In this document: positions 34,981 through 46,440 of the stretch, in pieces
How positions within the stretch are numbered: the first letter of the stretch is position 1
How the letters are laid out: each line of letters opens with the position of its first letter
Assembly (NCBI GenBank): GCA_905250125.1
Contig: CAJNOL010001063.1
Location: 18,815-82,814 of the forward strand
Source: Rotaria sordida
Lineage: Eukaryota > Rotifera > Eurotatoria > Philodinida > Philodinidae
Direction: 5' to 3'
Length of the DNA: 64,000 bases
Program-made: the position numbers and the translations under genes
The notes under the pieces: model-generated
The model's database searches: none
Seen by the model: the letters and a program-made list of their open reading frames with translations, nothing else
What the model was told of the DNA's origin: nothing

Positions 34981-35300
34981 TGCGATCAACGAAATGACAA
35001 TACATCTATAAGTTCGTTCCATATAATTCTATATTCTATTTATTATTATGTTTTAGTTTGGATGAAGGAAATGACAATCCATCGGTAAGTTTGTTTCAAA
35101 TAATTGTATCTGTTGTTTCTCATATTTTTTTAGTTTGGATGAACAAGATGACAATCCATCAGTGAGTTCATTTTAAATTATTCTATATTCTATTTCTTTT
35201 TTTTCTGGAACCACCCGATTCAACATCTATCAGTAAGTCTTTTTTTAATGATTATGTAGAATTACTTTTATTTAGGTTGAACGAAGTGACAATGGATCGG
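34981..35300 (+). repeat. Tandem repeat whose units look like microexons
   Basis: At least four units with a period of about 75-145 bp. The best two carry TTTTAG, then TTTGGATGAANNANATGACA, ATCCATC and a GTAAGT/GTGAGT end (35057-35084 and 35134-35161). Others are at about 34984-35010 and 35276-35299. Each core is bounded by a splice-acceptor-like and a donor-like sequence. Core lengths are 28, 28 and 24 nt, so they could not keep one frame if all spliced together. Confidence 0.6.
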
Positions 35301-35880
35301 TGAGTTCTATGGAAAGTACGTCCTACTGCTATATGTGCATTTATGATGAATGAGAGAAAAGCTCATATGCGAATGCTGTTGAAGTTATTCTTGTGTTTAT
35401 TTTTTACATTTAGTTTTAAGTCAAGGTGAAATTTGTTTTAAGCAGTGTCAATTTTAGTCCTATATTTAGTTTTTTTTAGGTTGTGATTGAAAAATGTTGG
35501 GATGGAAAACGATATTAGATGTAGTGGGAGAAAGTGATCGGCTGGTGAATGTTTCATTGTATGACGCTTCGGTGTAGTGTTTTTCGGGTCGTTTTGTAGA
35601 CTGGAAATGGTTTTGTTGGTTGGAATATTTTTTTGTTCTCGCGTCACTTGGCATAGATAGCTGTGTCCGCGGTTTGTGAACCTCGAAAATCTACTGTGGA
35701 TTTTCGTCCTCTAGTTTTAAGATACTCGGAAATCTTTAATAGGTTTACGGAAGTAGTATATAGTATTTCATTATGGTTTGTTTCAGATAGGTTTCCAAGC
35801 CTTATGATAGGTTTCCGATAGTAACAAAATCGGAAACCCATTAATGGTTTTCTCGGATATCTTTTTTTTTAGAGTGTACT
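35301..35880. other. Spacer before the retroelement fragment
   Basis: No gene. Around 35740-35860 there are several AGGTTTCC-like motifs in both orientations, with no clear structure. Confidence 0.4.
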
Positions 35881-37262
35881 TCAAGTAAACAAGAAGAAAT
35901 GTATAAGATAATACAAGAATTATTGCATTTTGGATTAATTCGTCCATCTGATTCTCCATATGCAGCACCAGCATTACTGGTAGCTAAGCACGATGGTACA
36001 TGGAGCATGATAGTAGATTATAAAAAATTAAATAATATTACTATTAAGGATAATCATCCATTACCCAATATGGAGCAAGCAATGCAATTATTAGGTGGTA
36101 GTCATAAATTTTTTTCCAAACTTTATATGAACATTGTATTTTGGCAAATTCCAATTAAAGAAGAAGACAAATTTAAAATTGCATTTATTACTCCAGATGG
36201 TCTTTTCGAATAGAATGTGCTGGCTCAAGATCTCAAGAATAGTCCACCATCTTTTCAACGAGTAATGACTGATATATTATCTACATGTCGGCAATTCTCG
36301 TTGGTTTATATTGATGATATCGTGGTGTATTCTCATTCATTTGAAGAACATCTCAATCATCTTACACAAGTATTATCTGCTTTATCCAAACATAATTTTC
36401 AACTTAACCCGGTCAAATGTAGTATTTTTTATCAACAAATCGATTATTTATCTCATACGATATCTAAACATGGTGTTAAGCCAACCAATGAAAAAATTCA
36501 AGCGATTATTAAATTACGACAACCTACTAAATTATCTGAAACAAATAAATTTCTCGGTGCTCTTTCGTGGTATCGTAAATTTATACCCGAATTTGCAACA
36601 ATTCCTATACCTATTCATGCTGTAAAAAACTTAACAAAAACAAATAGACACAAATTCGAATGGAGTGCTTCTCAATCTCAAACGTTTTCACAATTGAAAC
36701 AATAATTAATTACTTCTCTATTATTTCTTGATTTTCCAGATGATAATTATCCTGTTATATTAACAACGGATGCATCAGAAATTGGTATTGGTGGTACATT
36801 ACAACAAAATATTAATGGTGAAATAAAAAATTTATATTATCGTTCTCAAGTTACATCTTCTACTCAACGACGATATGATCCTATTGAATTAAAAGCATTA
36901 GCCATATGATTATGTTTTCAACGAATGCGATCTTATCTACTTGGTAGATCTATTATAATTTATACTGATCATTATCCTTTATGCAAAATGATGAACTCAT
37001 CGGTGAAAAATCGATGAGTAGATCGAATTTCTATTTTATTTCAAGAATATAATATCGAAAAAACTATTCATATTAAAGATCAACAAAATTGTTTTGCTGA
37101 TTATTTATCTCGTCATCCAATACAAAATGTTGAAGAAATATTTGATGAGGATTATGGCATAAGCATGTTATTTCAGGGGGAACTACCGGAGACGGTGCAT
37201 GCTCCTGTCAATCATTCTCCAATTATTGATGCTGTTGTTACGCGTTCAAAAATGAAACAAAT
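35881..37262 (+). mobile_element. Decayed Ty3/gypsy-type RT-RNase H fragment
   Basis: Reverse transcriptase motifs appear in order: LIRPSDSPYAAPALLV, then DYKKLNN, FSKLYMN, PPSFQRVM and the catalytic YIDDIVVYS. The RNase H region follows with LTTDASEIGIGG and YTDHYPL. A CADYLSRHP-like segment (FADYLSRHP) precedes the gap. In-frame stops occur near 36211, 36703, 36907 and 37016. No LTR, gag, protease or integrase is seen, and the right side ends in an assembly gap, so this is a truncated, inactive copy. Assignment to Ty3/gypsy rests on motif order and spacing. Confidence 0.8.
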
Positions 37263-37362
37263 NNNNNNNNNNNNNNNNNNNNNNNNNNNNNNNNNNNNNN
37301 NNNNNNNNNNNNNNNNNNNNNNNNNNNNNNNNNNNNNNNNNNNNNNNNNNNNNNNNNNNNNN
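37263..37362. other. Assembly gap of 100 N
   Basis: Exactly 100 unknown bases, a common placeholder length. Sequence on the two sides need not be adjacent or at the shown distance in the genome. Confidence 0.98.
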
Positions 37363-38940
37363 ATAAAATCAAATGGCTTGATCATGAATCATCATTGATG
37401 AAATATATTTTATATGCTGCTCATTATCGTAACTTACATACTCTCGATCTTTATAATATCAATGAAGAATCAGCTCGATGTCTTTTTACTGGTAAGAAAT
37501 TTAAAATGAATTATTTTTATTCTAAATAAATCAAAGATTTATCAAACTTATTTCTATAGATAACTGTATCATATGAATATAATGATATTGTTTTTTTTTC
37601 TAATTTTTATATTCATACTAATATTGTATGTATATATGTTTAGATGAAATTCTTTCATCTGATATTTTCAAACATCAAATTACAACATTTTTTATTACTA
37701 ATTGAAAATAATTTTCAGGATGATTATGATGAAATGGCATTGTCAACAGGACACACAACTGATTACATTTTCACTGTTTTCATCAATCTAATTCATTTGA
37801 CATTTTATAAATCATCGTATAAAAATCGTATTCCATTATTTTTTGCTGATCCACCTTCTCATACATTTCGTTCTTCAACTTTTTTAAAATTGAATATCAG
37901 AATATATTCTTTTGATGATTGTCTTTATTTTCTTGATGGTCATTTTAATCAACTTCGCACACTCTATGTTGATTTGATTCATATTGAACGTTCATATAAT
38001 AATCAAAATAAAGTGAGTTTTACAAGAAAAATCTCTATATATTATCAAATAACAAAAGAGAATTTGTTTTTTTTAGGGTGATGTACCAAATCTAAAGTGT
38101 TTTCATTTATCTTGTAATTACGAAACATTTTATTACGATGAATTAATCTTATCACTTCTCTATCGAATGTCAAATTTAGAAGAACTCGGTTTGTATCTTG
38201 TGATCTCTGTTAGGGAGACATTTATTGATGGAAATAATTTGAAGAAAAACATTATCTATTATATACCAAGATTAAATTAATTTTCATTTTATATTCGCTC
38301 ATCCATGTATATTGGTAATAAATTAAATTTGCCGTTAACTGAAGATATTCAACGTACATTCATTGACTTTCAATATAATGAAATTATTTCTTATGTCGAT
38401 TATTTCTCAGAGATACAACTTGATCAATGACACATTTATTCATATCCATCTTTTATGCCATATTACAAATAATTTTCCAGGTGGATTATAAAATTATGTT
38501 CGTATAGTGTTATTACGTGATGAATATCCTTTTCAACATGATTTTTTTTCTTAATATTATTCAATCATTTCCATTTATAGAAGAATTAACGGTGACTAAT
38601 AATAAATCACAAGATCGAAAACAATCTTATGAATAAAACAATGTTAATTGTTATTCATCTATTGTTGAATATTCTTTTCTTAATGAGCTTGATCTCGTCA
38701 ATGTTCATGATGATTATATAGAAGAATTTCTTTTTGATACTAAAATACATTTTCAAAATATTTTTCTTCGTATTAAATGTGAATCTTTACAACGAGTAAC
38801 ACAAAATTTTACAAGAGATGCTACAAGAATTAATTGTGTCAAAATAAATAAATTAGAATTAAGTGGTGAACCATTATATTCAGATTCTTTACAACAATAT
38901 TTTCCTCATGCAAGAATAAGTTATAATTTAGTTATTTGAA
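37363..38940 (+). pseudogene. Decayed member of a bdelloid F-box/LRR-like family
   Basis: The left edge (WLDHESSLMKYILYAAHY, NLHTLDLYNI), a candidate intron, then SSTFLKLNIRIYSFDDC, FNQLRTLYVDL, PNLKCFHLSCNYETFYYD, MSNLEELGLYLV and, near the end, RVTQNFTRDATRIN follow a protein pattern I know from many bdelloid predicted proteins usually labelled F-box-like. Function is unknown; the Leu spacing suggests irregular leucine-rich repeats. The frame is broken by stops (38278, about 38428, 38635) and frameshifts, so it is a pseudogene. The 5' end is cut by the assembly gap. Confidence 0.65.
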
Positions 38941-39018
38941 CGACAAAAAGATAAAGTATTAAATCAAAATAGAATAAAAGAAGGAAAAATTGTTTTGTTT
39001 TAAAAAAAGAAAATCTAT

Positions 39019-39062
39019 ATTGAGGATGTGGATTGAAGAGGAGAACAACACCCACAGTCTTA
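39019..39062. repeat. Telomere-like hairpin 8
   Basis: Degenerate arms GAGGATGTGGATTGAAGAG and CAACACCCACAGTC, again with a purine-rich spacer. Confidence 0.6.
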
Positions 39063-39098
39063 TACTACTAAAAAAAATTTCATCGATCTTTCTCAAAG

Positions 39099-39185
39099 GC
39101 ATTAACCAGACTCAATCTTTCAAACAATGGACTCGGACATAAAGGAGTTCGAGAACAGCTTGTCGATACACTACGACAAAACAAG
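39099..39185 (+). pseudogene. Orphan LRR exon
   Basis: The 87-nt stretch encodes ALTRLNLSNNGLGHKG and REQLVDTLRQNK, bounded by AG and GT. It is an RI-type repeat like those at 25695-27608 but with no partner exons nearby. It is probably a stray duplicate or the last trace of a second LRR gene. Confidence 0.6.
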
Positions 39186-40157
39186 GTGACAGATAAATTT
39201 TTCTTGTGACTCTGTGTCTTTTATTGCTGCTGATTGAAAATAAATGAATGCTGTAACAAATCTCTACTTATATGTTGTGATAATTTTACCTAGAGTCAAA
39301 ATTATACACTTAGATATCATTGCTATTTCCATCGTATTTATATTAATAAAAATGTTTACAAGAGCTGTTTTGTTTTGCACTTGGAATTTGCTCATACAGC
39401 TTTTGTAAAGCTTTCTACGGTGATATAATTCGAAAAAATATCAAGATGCTATCATTTTCTGAAGCCGAGATATATTCAAAATAAAAAAGAAGACTTTCGA
39501 ACGTTTTTATTATTATAAATATGGTGGAAAGTAACAGCATCGTGTGTTATTTTCTGTCTCGAGTAGGAAACAAATTGCCAGAATAAGTCGATAAGTATTC
39601 GTTCTTACAAGTTTTGTATAGCTTTTTATGTTGTATCTTCTGAAGAAAAAATCAAAACTTTATCATTTGTCTTTGCACAGATATTTGCAAACATTTTTGA
39701 ACCTACAATAATAACATAACCTAGATCTTCACTTTTGACTATCTAGAAAAAATCATCCGAGTAAGGTGATAGAGGTTTCTTCATACAGCTTTTGTAGAGC
39801 TTTCGATGACGCATCTGTTGAAAAAGAAAACATTAGAATTTTATTGTCTTCTGAAGATGAGATGTATGCAAAATGAAAGAGGTCTTCTGAAAATTGTTAT
39901 TACTATAAATACGATGGTAACCAGTAATAATATTTAGGAGCTTCATGTTGACTATAGAAAAAATCATCAAAATACGTAATTTGAGGTTTGTTCGTGCATT
40001 TTTTGTAAAAATTTTGAAAAAAAATCAAGTTTTTTATCATTCATCCATGCTGGAATATATACAACATATAGCATGTTGCAAGCACAGTAATTCAACATAT
40101 GATAGAAATAATCCTTCGTTATAAATGATATTAGACGAATCAGCATGTAATGTCAAT
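39186..40157. repeat. Degenerate repeats of about 190 bp
   Basis: Three to four diverged units share CATACAGCTTTTGTA-GAGCTTT, then TTTATCATT..TCTGAAG and GAGATATATTCAAAA, at about 39395, 39600, 39780 and 39990. A related block (GCCGAGATATATGCGAAATA) lies in the MITE at 41190. No coding capacity. Confidence 0.5.
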
Positions 40158-40192
40158 ATGAGAGTGTGCGTGTGAGTGTGAAATTTAGCGAA
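40158..40192. repeat. Telomere-like tract 9 (one arm)
   Basis: GAGAGTGTGCGTGTGAGTGTG without a clear C-rich partner. Confidence 0.55.
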
Positions 40193-40813
40193 CACAAGAT
40201 TATTAATGACTTTGTCATATCTTTCATCCTTTTACTCGACAAAGGAGTCTGAAGTTTTTATTACCTAAATGTCTATCCAAGATGTATAATATTACAAGTT
40301 TCATTTCTCTAGCTGAAACTATAGTTCAAATGAAAGGATAAAATTGAAATACATGAATTGTCGTACTGGATTTTTCGGACATCTCTATTTCTTGACCAGT
40401 GATATTTATAAACATGTGATGAAAAACAAAAATACTTTATAAAACAAAGTTTTTCAAAAATGTAAATTTCAATAAAACTCAATGTATGTGAACATGTTCT
40501 CCATGTATTTATATGAGCAATTGTAATTAATATAATATTTTATCCGTTATCTTTCCATATTTTTCTTTTTCTAATGATAATGACAGATGAAACATTGTTC
40601 CCAAAAGTTTCTTTTTACGTCAGTACACCCCCAAAACATTCTCAGTCGTTCATATGTCAGTAAATTTAGCTGATGAACATTTAAGATAAAACTTATCATT
40701 AAATCTACAATGCGGGCTAATTAAATTGTCCCTCGTTGTTTTATTTTTGTTTCTTATTACTACCGTTCTTTTGTTGATTAACGTAGTATTTGTAGAAAAG
40801 AAAGCCTTGCACA

Positions 40814-41370
40814 CGCTTCATCTTTTGGTGTATTTATGTTAAATATCAAATGCAGTTAGAAGTGTAAAGAGTATATTAGAAGAAAATGACATTTTTTTTT
40901 CTACAGGATGTTCAGAATGCTATGACATTTTTTAATTCGTATATATCATGACGCAGGTAAATAATATACTCTTGAATTTTCATCCAAAAAAATTCTTTTT
41001 ATTTGCTCTAATATCTTCTTCTTATACTCAAAATAAACAACTTGTATAACAATGTCATTACCTATCCTACTGGAAATGTTTCAAACACTTTTCTAATTCG
41101 CTGTAAGACTTGAAATATACAACTTTTGTAGAACTTTTACAACAGTTCATCTTTTAAAAAGAAATTTAATAACTCATCGTTCTCTCAAGCCGAGATATAT
41201 GCGAAATAAAAAAAAAATGTCAAAACATTATGAACACCCTACAGAAAGAAAAATGTCAAAACATTATGAACATCCTACAGAAAGAAAAATGTCATTTTTT
41301 TTCCTAATATAGTCTCTACATTTTCAATTGCATTTAATTTTCAACATAAATACACCAACAAATGCAACGC
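40814..41370. mobile_element. Non-autonomous element with inverted ends and internal tandem repeat
   Basis: The left end CGCTTCATCTTTTGGTGTAT and the reversed right end GCGTTGCATTTGTTGGTGTA continue in similarity for about 110 bp (TTTATGTT, AGTATATTAGAAGAAAATGA and so on). Near the right arm a 39-bp unit (GAAAGAAAAATGTCAAAACA plus TTATGAACACCCTACA) is repeated two to three times at 41208-41300. No protein coding. Confidence 0.75.
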
Positions 41371-42549
41371 GTTTCGAGTTTCCTTTCTATATACAGTAGA
41401 TTAATAAATAAAAGAACTGTGATAATAAAAAACATAAAATACAAAGGCAGAAAATTCCATTGATCAGCACTATACATGAGATAAAAATCTATCTTATAAA
41501 TCAAGAAAAAAAAATATGAGAAATATGTTTGAAGATTTATTCTAAGGTAATATCGAATATCCTTTAGGTGTTTTACATATGAATATGCTTGTTTTTCAAA
41601 TGAGAACTTTTCTTAAGAAGTAATTCTCCTTCAGAAAGTAAAAAGAAATTAATAATAATAAACTATTTATGACTTGCTTGAATAGAACCCTTCAGGGACA
41701 AAGAGAATAGTTGTTTGAGTTCAGTAAAAAAAAAACATGTAGCATTATATAATTGTTTCTTTATATGAGAGTAGTATTTAACCGTGTGCTATACAGAGAA
41801 ATCTTTGCTCTATCAGCCTTCAAGTTTCGAAAGAAAACAGGATGTTAATACCGAAAAATATTTAGTCAGCGAAACTTAGAAGAAGACTTTTGGAATCATC
41901 AATAATTAAATCTGGTTTTGAATATTCAAGGACTGTTCTATTAAAAAATACATGGTAAAACATACTCTAATATAAACAACAATTGCACAGTAGGATATGG
42001 TTTCATCGGAACTAGAAGAATGTTTTGTTTTTAGTTTTATACGAGGTTCTATTCTTGAAGATTTAAGTATCCCTATTATATAAAGTAAGAAGAAAAGAAT
42101 TTAAAGAAATAATATTTAAGATGTCATAGTGCCATACATGTTTCGACGCTTCAGGGCACAGTTTATTTTATTCTCAATCATATTCCATTAGCACTAACGT
42201 AAGTATCGATAAACTAAAACTCTAAATGACTGTCAATTTAAAAAACACGAAAAAATCATAATTGCCAAGCTACATGACATTAAACATTAGATATATGAAA
42301 TAATAATCGTTTATGCTCTTTATTTTCTTATTACTATATGAGACAGAAATTGTAAGATTTTTGTGAAGATCATGTGAGCCTATCGTTTTCAATGACTGAA
42401 TGAAAATAACTTTTTCTTCTAAGCAAAAAAAATCTGTAAGTTGGTTTTATTATCGGACTCGATAATAAACAACGTATGAAACTAAGAAATATTTTAAAGT
42501 AAGAAACGTTTCATATTCTTCAGATCAACTCAATAGACAAAAAAATCTG
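41371..42549. other. Gene-free stretch before GPCR 1
   Basis: AT-rich, no gene or repeat recognised. The right part should contain the GPCR promoter. Confidence 0.45.
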
Positions 42550-43464
42550 ATGATGAATTCATATGTTCAACTCATTGCTCTACTCACACGAATAATCTTA
42601 CCTCCAAGTATGGTGATCGGAATCATCGGAAATTTGCTCAATATAATTGTGCTTAGAACGTCTATATTGTACAATCATCCATGTTCTCGTTATTTTCTCG
42701 CACTTGCTAGCAACAATTTGTTCTTCTCAATGTTTCTTCTCACATTTAATCTTTTATCCCTTGGCTATCAAATCGATCCAACTAGCAATTCTCAGTTATG
42801 GTGTAAAGTTATTCTCTATATTCAACAAGTATCTCTCGTAGTGTCACCGTATTTAATTGTACTAGCTTTGATCGATCGATATTGTGTTAGTTCATCAAAT
42901 CCTCAACGACGAAATCTTAGCAATTTGTCTGTTGCTCGATGGTCGATTTTATTTGTCTTCATTTTTGTCGCTCTTTTCTTCATTAGTTCTCTTGTACTGC
43001 TCGATATACAACCAGGTCAAACGATTCCATGCCGTATTTTACCAACAACAGTTTATAGTCGTATATATCCGATTATTCAAGCAGTTCTGTTAAGTTTTAT
43101 CCCTCCATTTCTAATGCTAACTTTCGGTATCCTGACTATATACAATACAAAGACATTTCGTGTTCTTCCTATTACATGTTCACGATCTCGTCGTACTGAA
43201 CATCAACTTGTTCGTATGCTTTTAGCCCAAGTGGTTTTCCATATTTTACTTTCTACACCATTAGCTACAGTTTATATATTGGGCTTTTTGTCTGTTCAAT
43301 ACTTAAGTTCTCTCGAGTATTACTTTTCTTTTCAACTAACTAAGCTTATCTATAGTTTATCATATGCCACATCCGTCATCTTGTACTTTCTATCGGGTAG
43401 CATATACAGAAAAGAACTAATCAATACTATAAAGAAGCTATTTCGATCTCATCCTAACAATTAA
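42550..43464 (+). CDS. Class A GPCR, short bdelloid-type, intronless (1)
   Basis: 304 aa with seven hydrophobic segments. Seen: the TM1 motif IGNLLN (GN pair), SNNLFF in TM2, the conserved TM3-start Cys (LWCKV), ALIDRYCVSS at the end of TM3 (DRY motif intact), a Cys in loop 2 (IPCRI) for the usual disulfide, TM5 with FIPP, and a TM7 with SYATSVILYFLSGSIYRKEL in the position of NPxxY. The asparagine-proline of NPxxY is replaced. The short loops and tail fit the large expanded rhodopsin-like family of rotifers, often labelled FMRFamide-receptor-like; the ligand is unknown. The gene looks intact. It starts at the first of two adjacent Met codons. Confidence 0.88.
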   Translation: MMNSYVQLIALLTRIILPPSMVIGIIGNLLNIIVLRTSILYNHPCSRYFLALASNNLFFSMFLLTFNLLSLGYQIDPTSNSQLWCKVILYIQQVSLVVSPYLIVLALIDRYCVSSSNPQRRNLSNLSVARWSILFVFIFVALFFISSLVLLDIQPGQTIPCRILPTTVYSRIYPIIQAVLLSFIPPFLMLTFGILTIYNTKTFRVLPITCSRSRRTEHQLVRMLLAQVVFHILLSTPLATVYILGFLSVQYLSSLEYYFSFQLTKLIYSLSYATSVILYFLSGSIYRKELINTIKKLFRSHPNN

Positions 43465-44336
43465 ATTACACCATTCGTCTCAACTATTAGAACGATTCCG
43501 ATGAAAACTTTCAAGATTTGAAGGATGGACACATAAAATATTTATGTCGTTGAATGAATGTAATACATAATATTCATATGTCAAGAAGTTTATTTCTGTT
43601 CATAATAATAAATCTTAGAGAAACTCTAATTAGACTTACTTTTTCATAGAAAAAATGCGATGATTGCCTGATGGATAATGAAATTTTTCTTACAGTTGAT
43701 AAGTATGTGCATAAGGCTAACTCTCATCTGTGAACATGAAGAAAATAAATTTTAATTAGATTAAAATTTATACTCAACTTTCGAAAACTCGATTACTGGG
43801 AACAAATATTGAAAGTGAATTGTTTTGAAAAGATATTTATAAAAACTTCTTTTTTTTTACTAAGCATTCTGCAATTTGTAGAGGACATTAGATTTTAGTT
43901 GAACTAGGGTGTGGGTATAAGAGTGTAGGTCTTATCTATTCTCTAACCCATACACTCCAGATCGTTATATTCAAATAATAAAACTCAGGCTTTCGCGAAC
44001 TCTATAAATTGCAACAAGTTTAAAAAATATAACTGAAATTTAATATGTTTTAAAATTCATATCAGTAAACATTTTTTTGAAATTTGAAAATCGAAAATCT
44101 CAGACTTAAGATTATTTTAAATACGAATAAATTAAATCGAAAAAAAGCTACTAAAATTGAATTTAATAGATTTTTAGTTTCGATTTTATGTTCGCAAATG
44201 AGAGAACAGATTTTATGTGAGTACACATCTATATCAATAATAAATGAAGATAGTTGTAATATATTGAATTCAATATTTAGTTACGAACATATCTTGAAAG
44301 GACTAACATTTACTAATAATTGAGTTCAAATTGAAT
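43465..44336. other. Spacer between GPCR 1 and the SDR
   Basis: AT-rich. An 80-codon open frame at 44084-44323 is Lys/Ile/Asn-rich and unsupported. A telomere-like hairpin lies at 43907-43961. Confidence 0.45.
43907..43961. repeat. Telomere-like hairpin 10
   Basis: The arm AGGGTGTGGGTATAAGAGTG, the spacer TAGGTCTTATCTATTCTC, and the arm TAACCCATACACTCCAG. Confidence 0.75.
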
Positions 44337-45216
44337 TTATGGCTTGAGTTGCTTAGTAACGCCTGCCGGTAGAACAGGTAAGGAGCGTGTTTTTGCATAA
44401 TAAAAATCGGTTAAACAGGCAGGTACTATTGATAAACGAAAGTAAACGAATTTTGATTGCCAACCAGGTCGATAACGGATACATGGTGACTTGCTTGTTA
44501 CTGCATGTTGAACTGCACGTACTATTTTGATTGGATTTTCGGCTAATCGAACCAAAATATTGGTTTTCAAACTTTCAAAATGATACTTCATAAATTCCTC
44601 GCCCCATCGTTCTCGAACAGCAGTTGATAATTCCATTCCTACCTCACGTGCGACTTGAGTATGCTTTTGAACAATTGGCGTTTTCATGATGTCTGGTTCG
44701 ATAATGCTTACATGCAAGTCCCAGGCAAGCATTTCACGACGAGGGCAATCGGAGAACAATTCCAGAGTGTATTTAGAAGCACAATAGGCTGAATCAGATG
44801 GTGGAGATATGAAGCCAGCCACCGAACAAATATTCACCACGCGCGAGTCTCGTTTACTAATTAACAGAGGTAGAAATGTTTTAGTCATGGCTACGTGTCC
44901 GAAAAAATTGATATTCATCACCTGATGCATTGATTTTAAGGTGATCCTTTCAATGTGATCAGCAGTAGAAATACCTGCATTGTTGACCAAAGCATGAAGA
45001 GTATTCGTCTTTTTGTTTGATCATCTTATAAGCCGAATCGATGTCTTGTTGTTGAGTAATATCAAGTAAAAAGACAATTGCTCTTGAAGAAAGTTGATTA
45101 GTAAGTAGAGCTTTACTGTCAGCGCTGTAGACACCAGTAAAGACATTGAAACCTTGTTTGTCAAGTTCGATAGCTAGGGCACTATCGACTGTCAATCTAT
45201 CTAAATGCAGCACCAA
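44337..45216 (-). pseudogene. Short-chain dehydrogenase, 5'-truncated and frameshifted
   Basis: The C-terminal part (44990-44337, 217 aa) is a good SDR of retinol-dehydrogenase type: LVNNAGIS, NFFGHVAMTKTFLPLL, the catalytic Ser region (NICSVAG) and the YCASK active-site motif, then SIIEPDIMKTP. The upstream part (45216-45000) reads AIELDKQGFNVFTG and RAIVFLLDITQQQDIDSAYK in a different frame; the switch lies near 45010-45022 (a short A-rich stretch). The expected TGxxxGIG dinucleotide motif is missing ahead of AIELDKQG, and no splice donor or upstream exon was found. Family enzymes reduce or oxidise retinoids or steroids with NAD(P). A single sequencing error could explain the frameshift but not the missing start. 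Confidence 0.75.
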
Positions 45217-46440
45217 AAAGTATTAAGAAAACTGTCTAAGTTAGGCACCTGATGTCGATGTTTATGTCAACAATGATACATCAAACGAGCTGTTAATATG
45301 CACGATTTGTTTAAAAAATTACAAATCTATCCTGTATAATAATATGCGGTTGAAATTAAATGATTGTCTTATTAACGTAATCGATTTCGTTTGAATTTTT
45401 GAATAGTAGTTAGTTATCTTTTAAGTGAAGATTAAAAATGAGAACATCACTACTTGATATCAGCAATGATCAATACAAAAAATAGTCGAATTTCATCAGT
45501 TGGAAAAGTGTGATCTGTAGAAATATTCAATGAAATAAATGTAAAGAAAGACGAACCTATTTTAAAAATCTTATTCTAGTCTTTGTTCGTACTGTAAAGT
45601 CTTATCTGTGAAGTACATCTGCTTTTATGATCATTCCGATGGATAGATGAGTTTTCTAAGACGTGCTCGGATATTTTCTTGCTGCTACACGTCTGAGTCA
45701 GCTGAGAGTCTGCAAAGGAACTGTGACACTTACAAATATAATGAAAGAACAGGATAATCACTGGCTTTTTTCAGATTATTTCAAATGCATCCAACTGCAT
45801 TAATAAGCAGTACAAAGTGATATCGAAAGGCTTGTTGTATAAGACTGTCAGAATATTGTTCTCGAGAATTGCGCTGAAAATCTTCATAATAGTTACTTAA
45901 CTTTTTTCATTCTGGATTCCGTGTCGGTAGTCAAACTAATCAATATCACTACTGATTAATATTCACCCCTATCGGCAATATTTATACTAGGGACAATCTG
46001 TGGTTCGAATACTTACAGCATGGATATCGATCGAAAAATACAAAAAGAAATTTTTAAAAGGATCAAGAAAAAATAGATATTCTTTGTTAATGAGCTTGAA
46101 GGTCATATACTCATTTACAGTACGCGATGTTGATTCTCAATTTCATCAACACTATGGTTGCACTAATAAATCAGTATGTAAATCATGGATACTCTGCACT
46201 GAAATTGGAATTTGGATGTATGCTCATTTCATGAATCTCATTCGAAATATAATAATATTCAATACATCCATTCCATTCACTTTTGATCGTATTTATCATT
46301 GATAGTTTTATTTTCTGACTTATTTTGTACTTGTGCACTAATATATATGTTTGTAGAACTTTATCCTTTAGATAAAATATTAATATGAAATAAAAAGAAA
46401 ATGTTTGTGAATACGAAGTTTCGAATAAAAATACAGTTGA
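45217..46440. other. Spacer between SDR and cupin genes
   Basis: No supported gene. A 100-codon plus-strand frame (46000-46302) with Trp and Cys residues was seen; I do not recognise it and its coding status is doubtful. Confidence 0.4.

Noticed and set aside
35438..35974. Minus-strand frames before the retroelement fragment
   Set aside because: Unrelated low-complexity translations; two of them overlap each other in different frames and one is antisense to the reverse transcriptase.
41208..41300. CRISPR-like array
   Set aside because: Only two to three direct repeats with no unique spacers, inside a TIR element of an animal genome.
46000..46302. 100-codon plus-strand frame
   Set aside because: It starts with an ATG, but there is no recognisable domain, no splice context, and the composition is close to random AT-rich DNA; left as unassigned.
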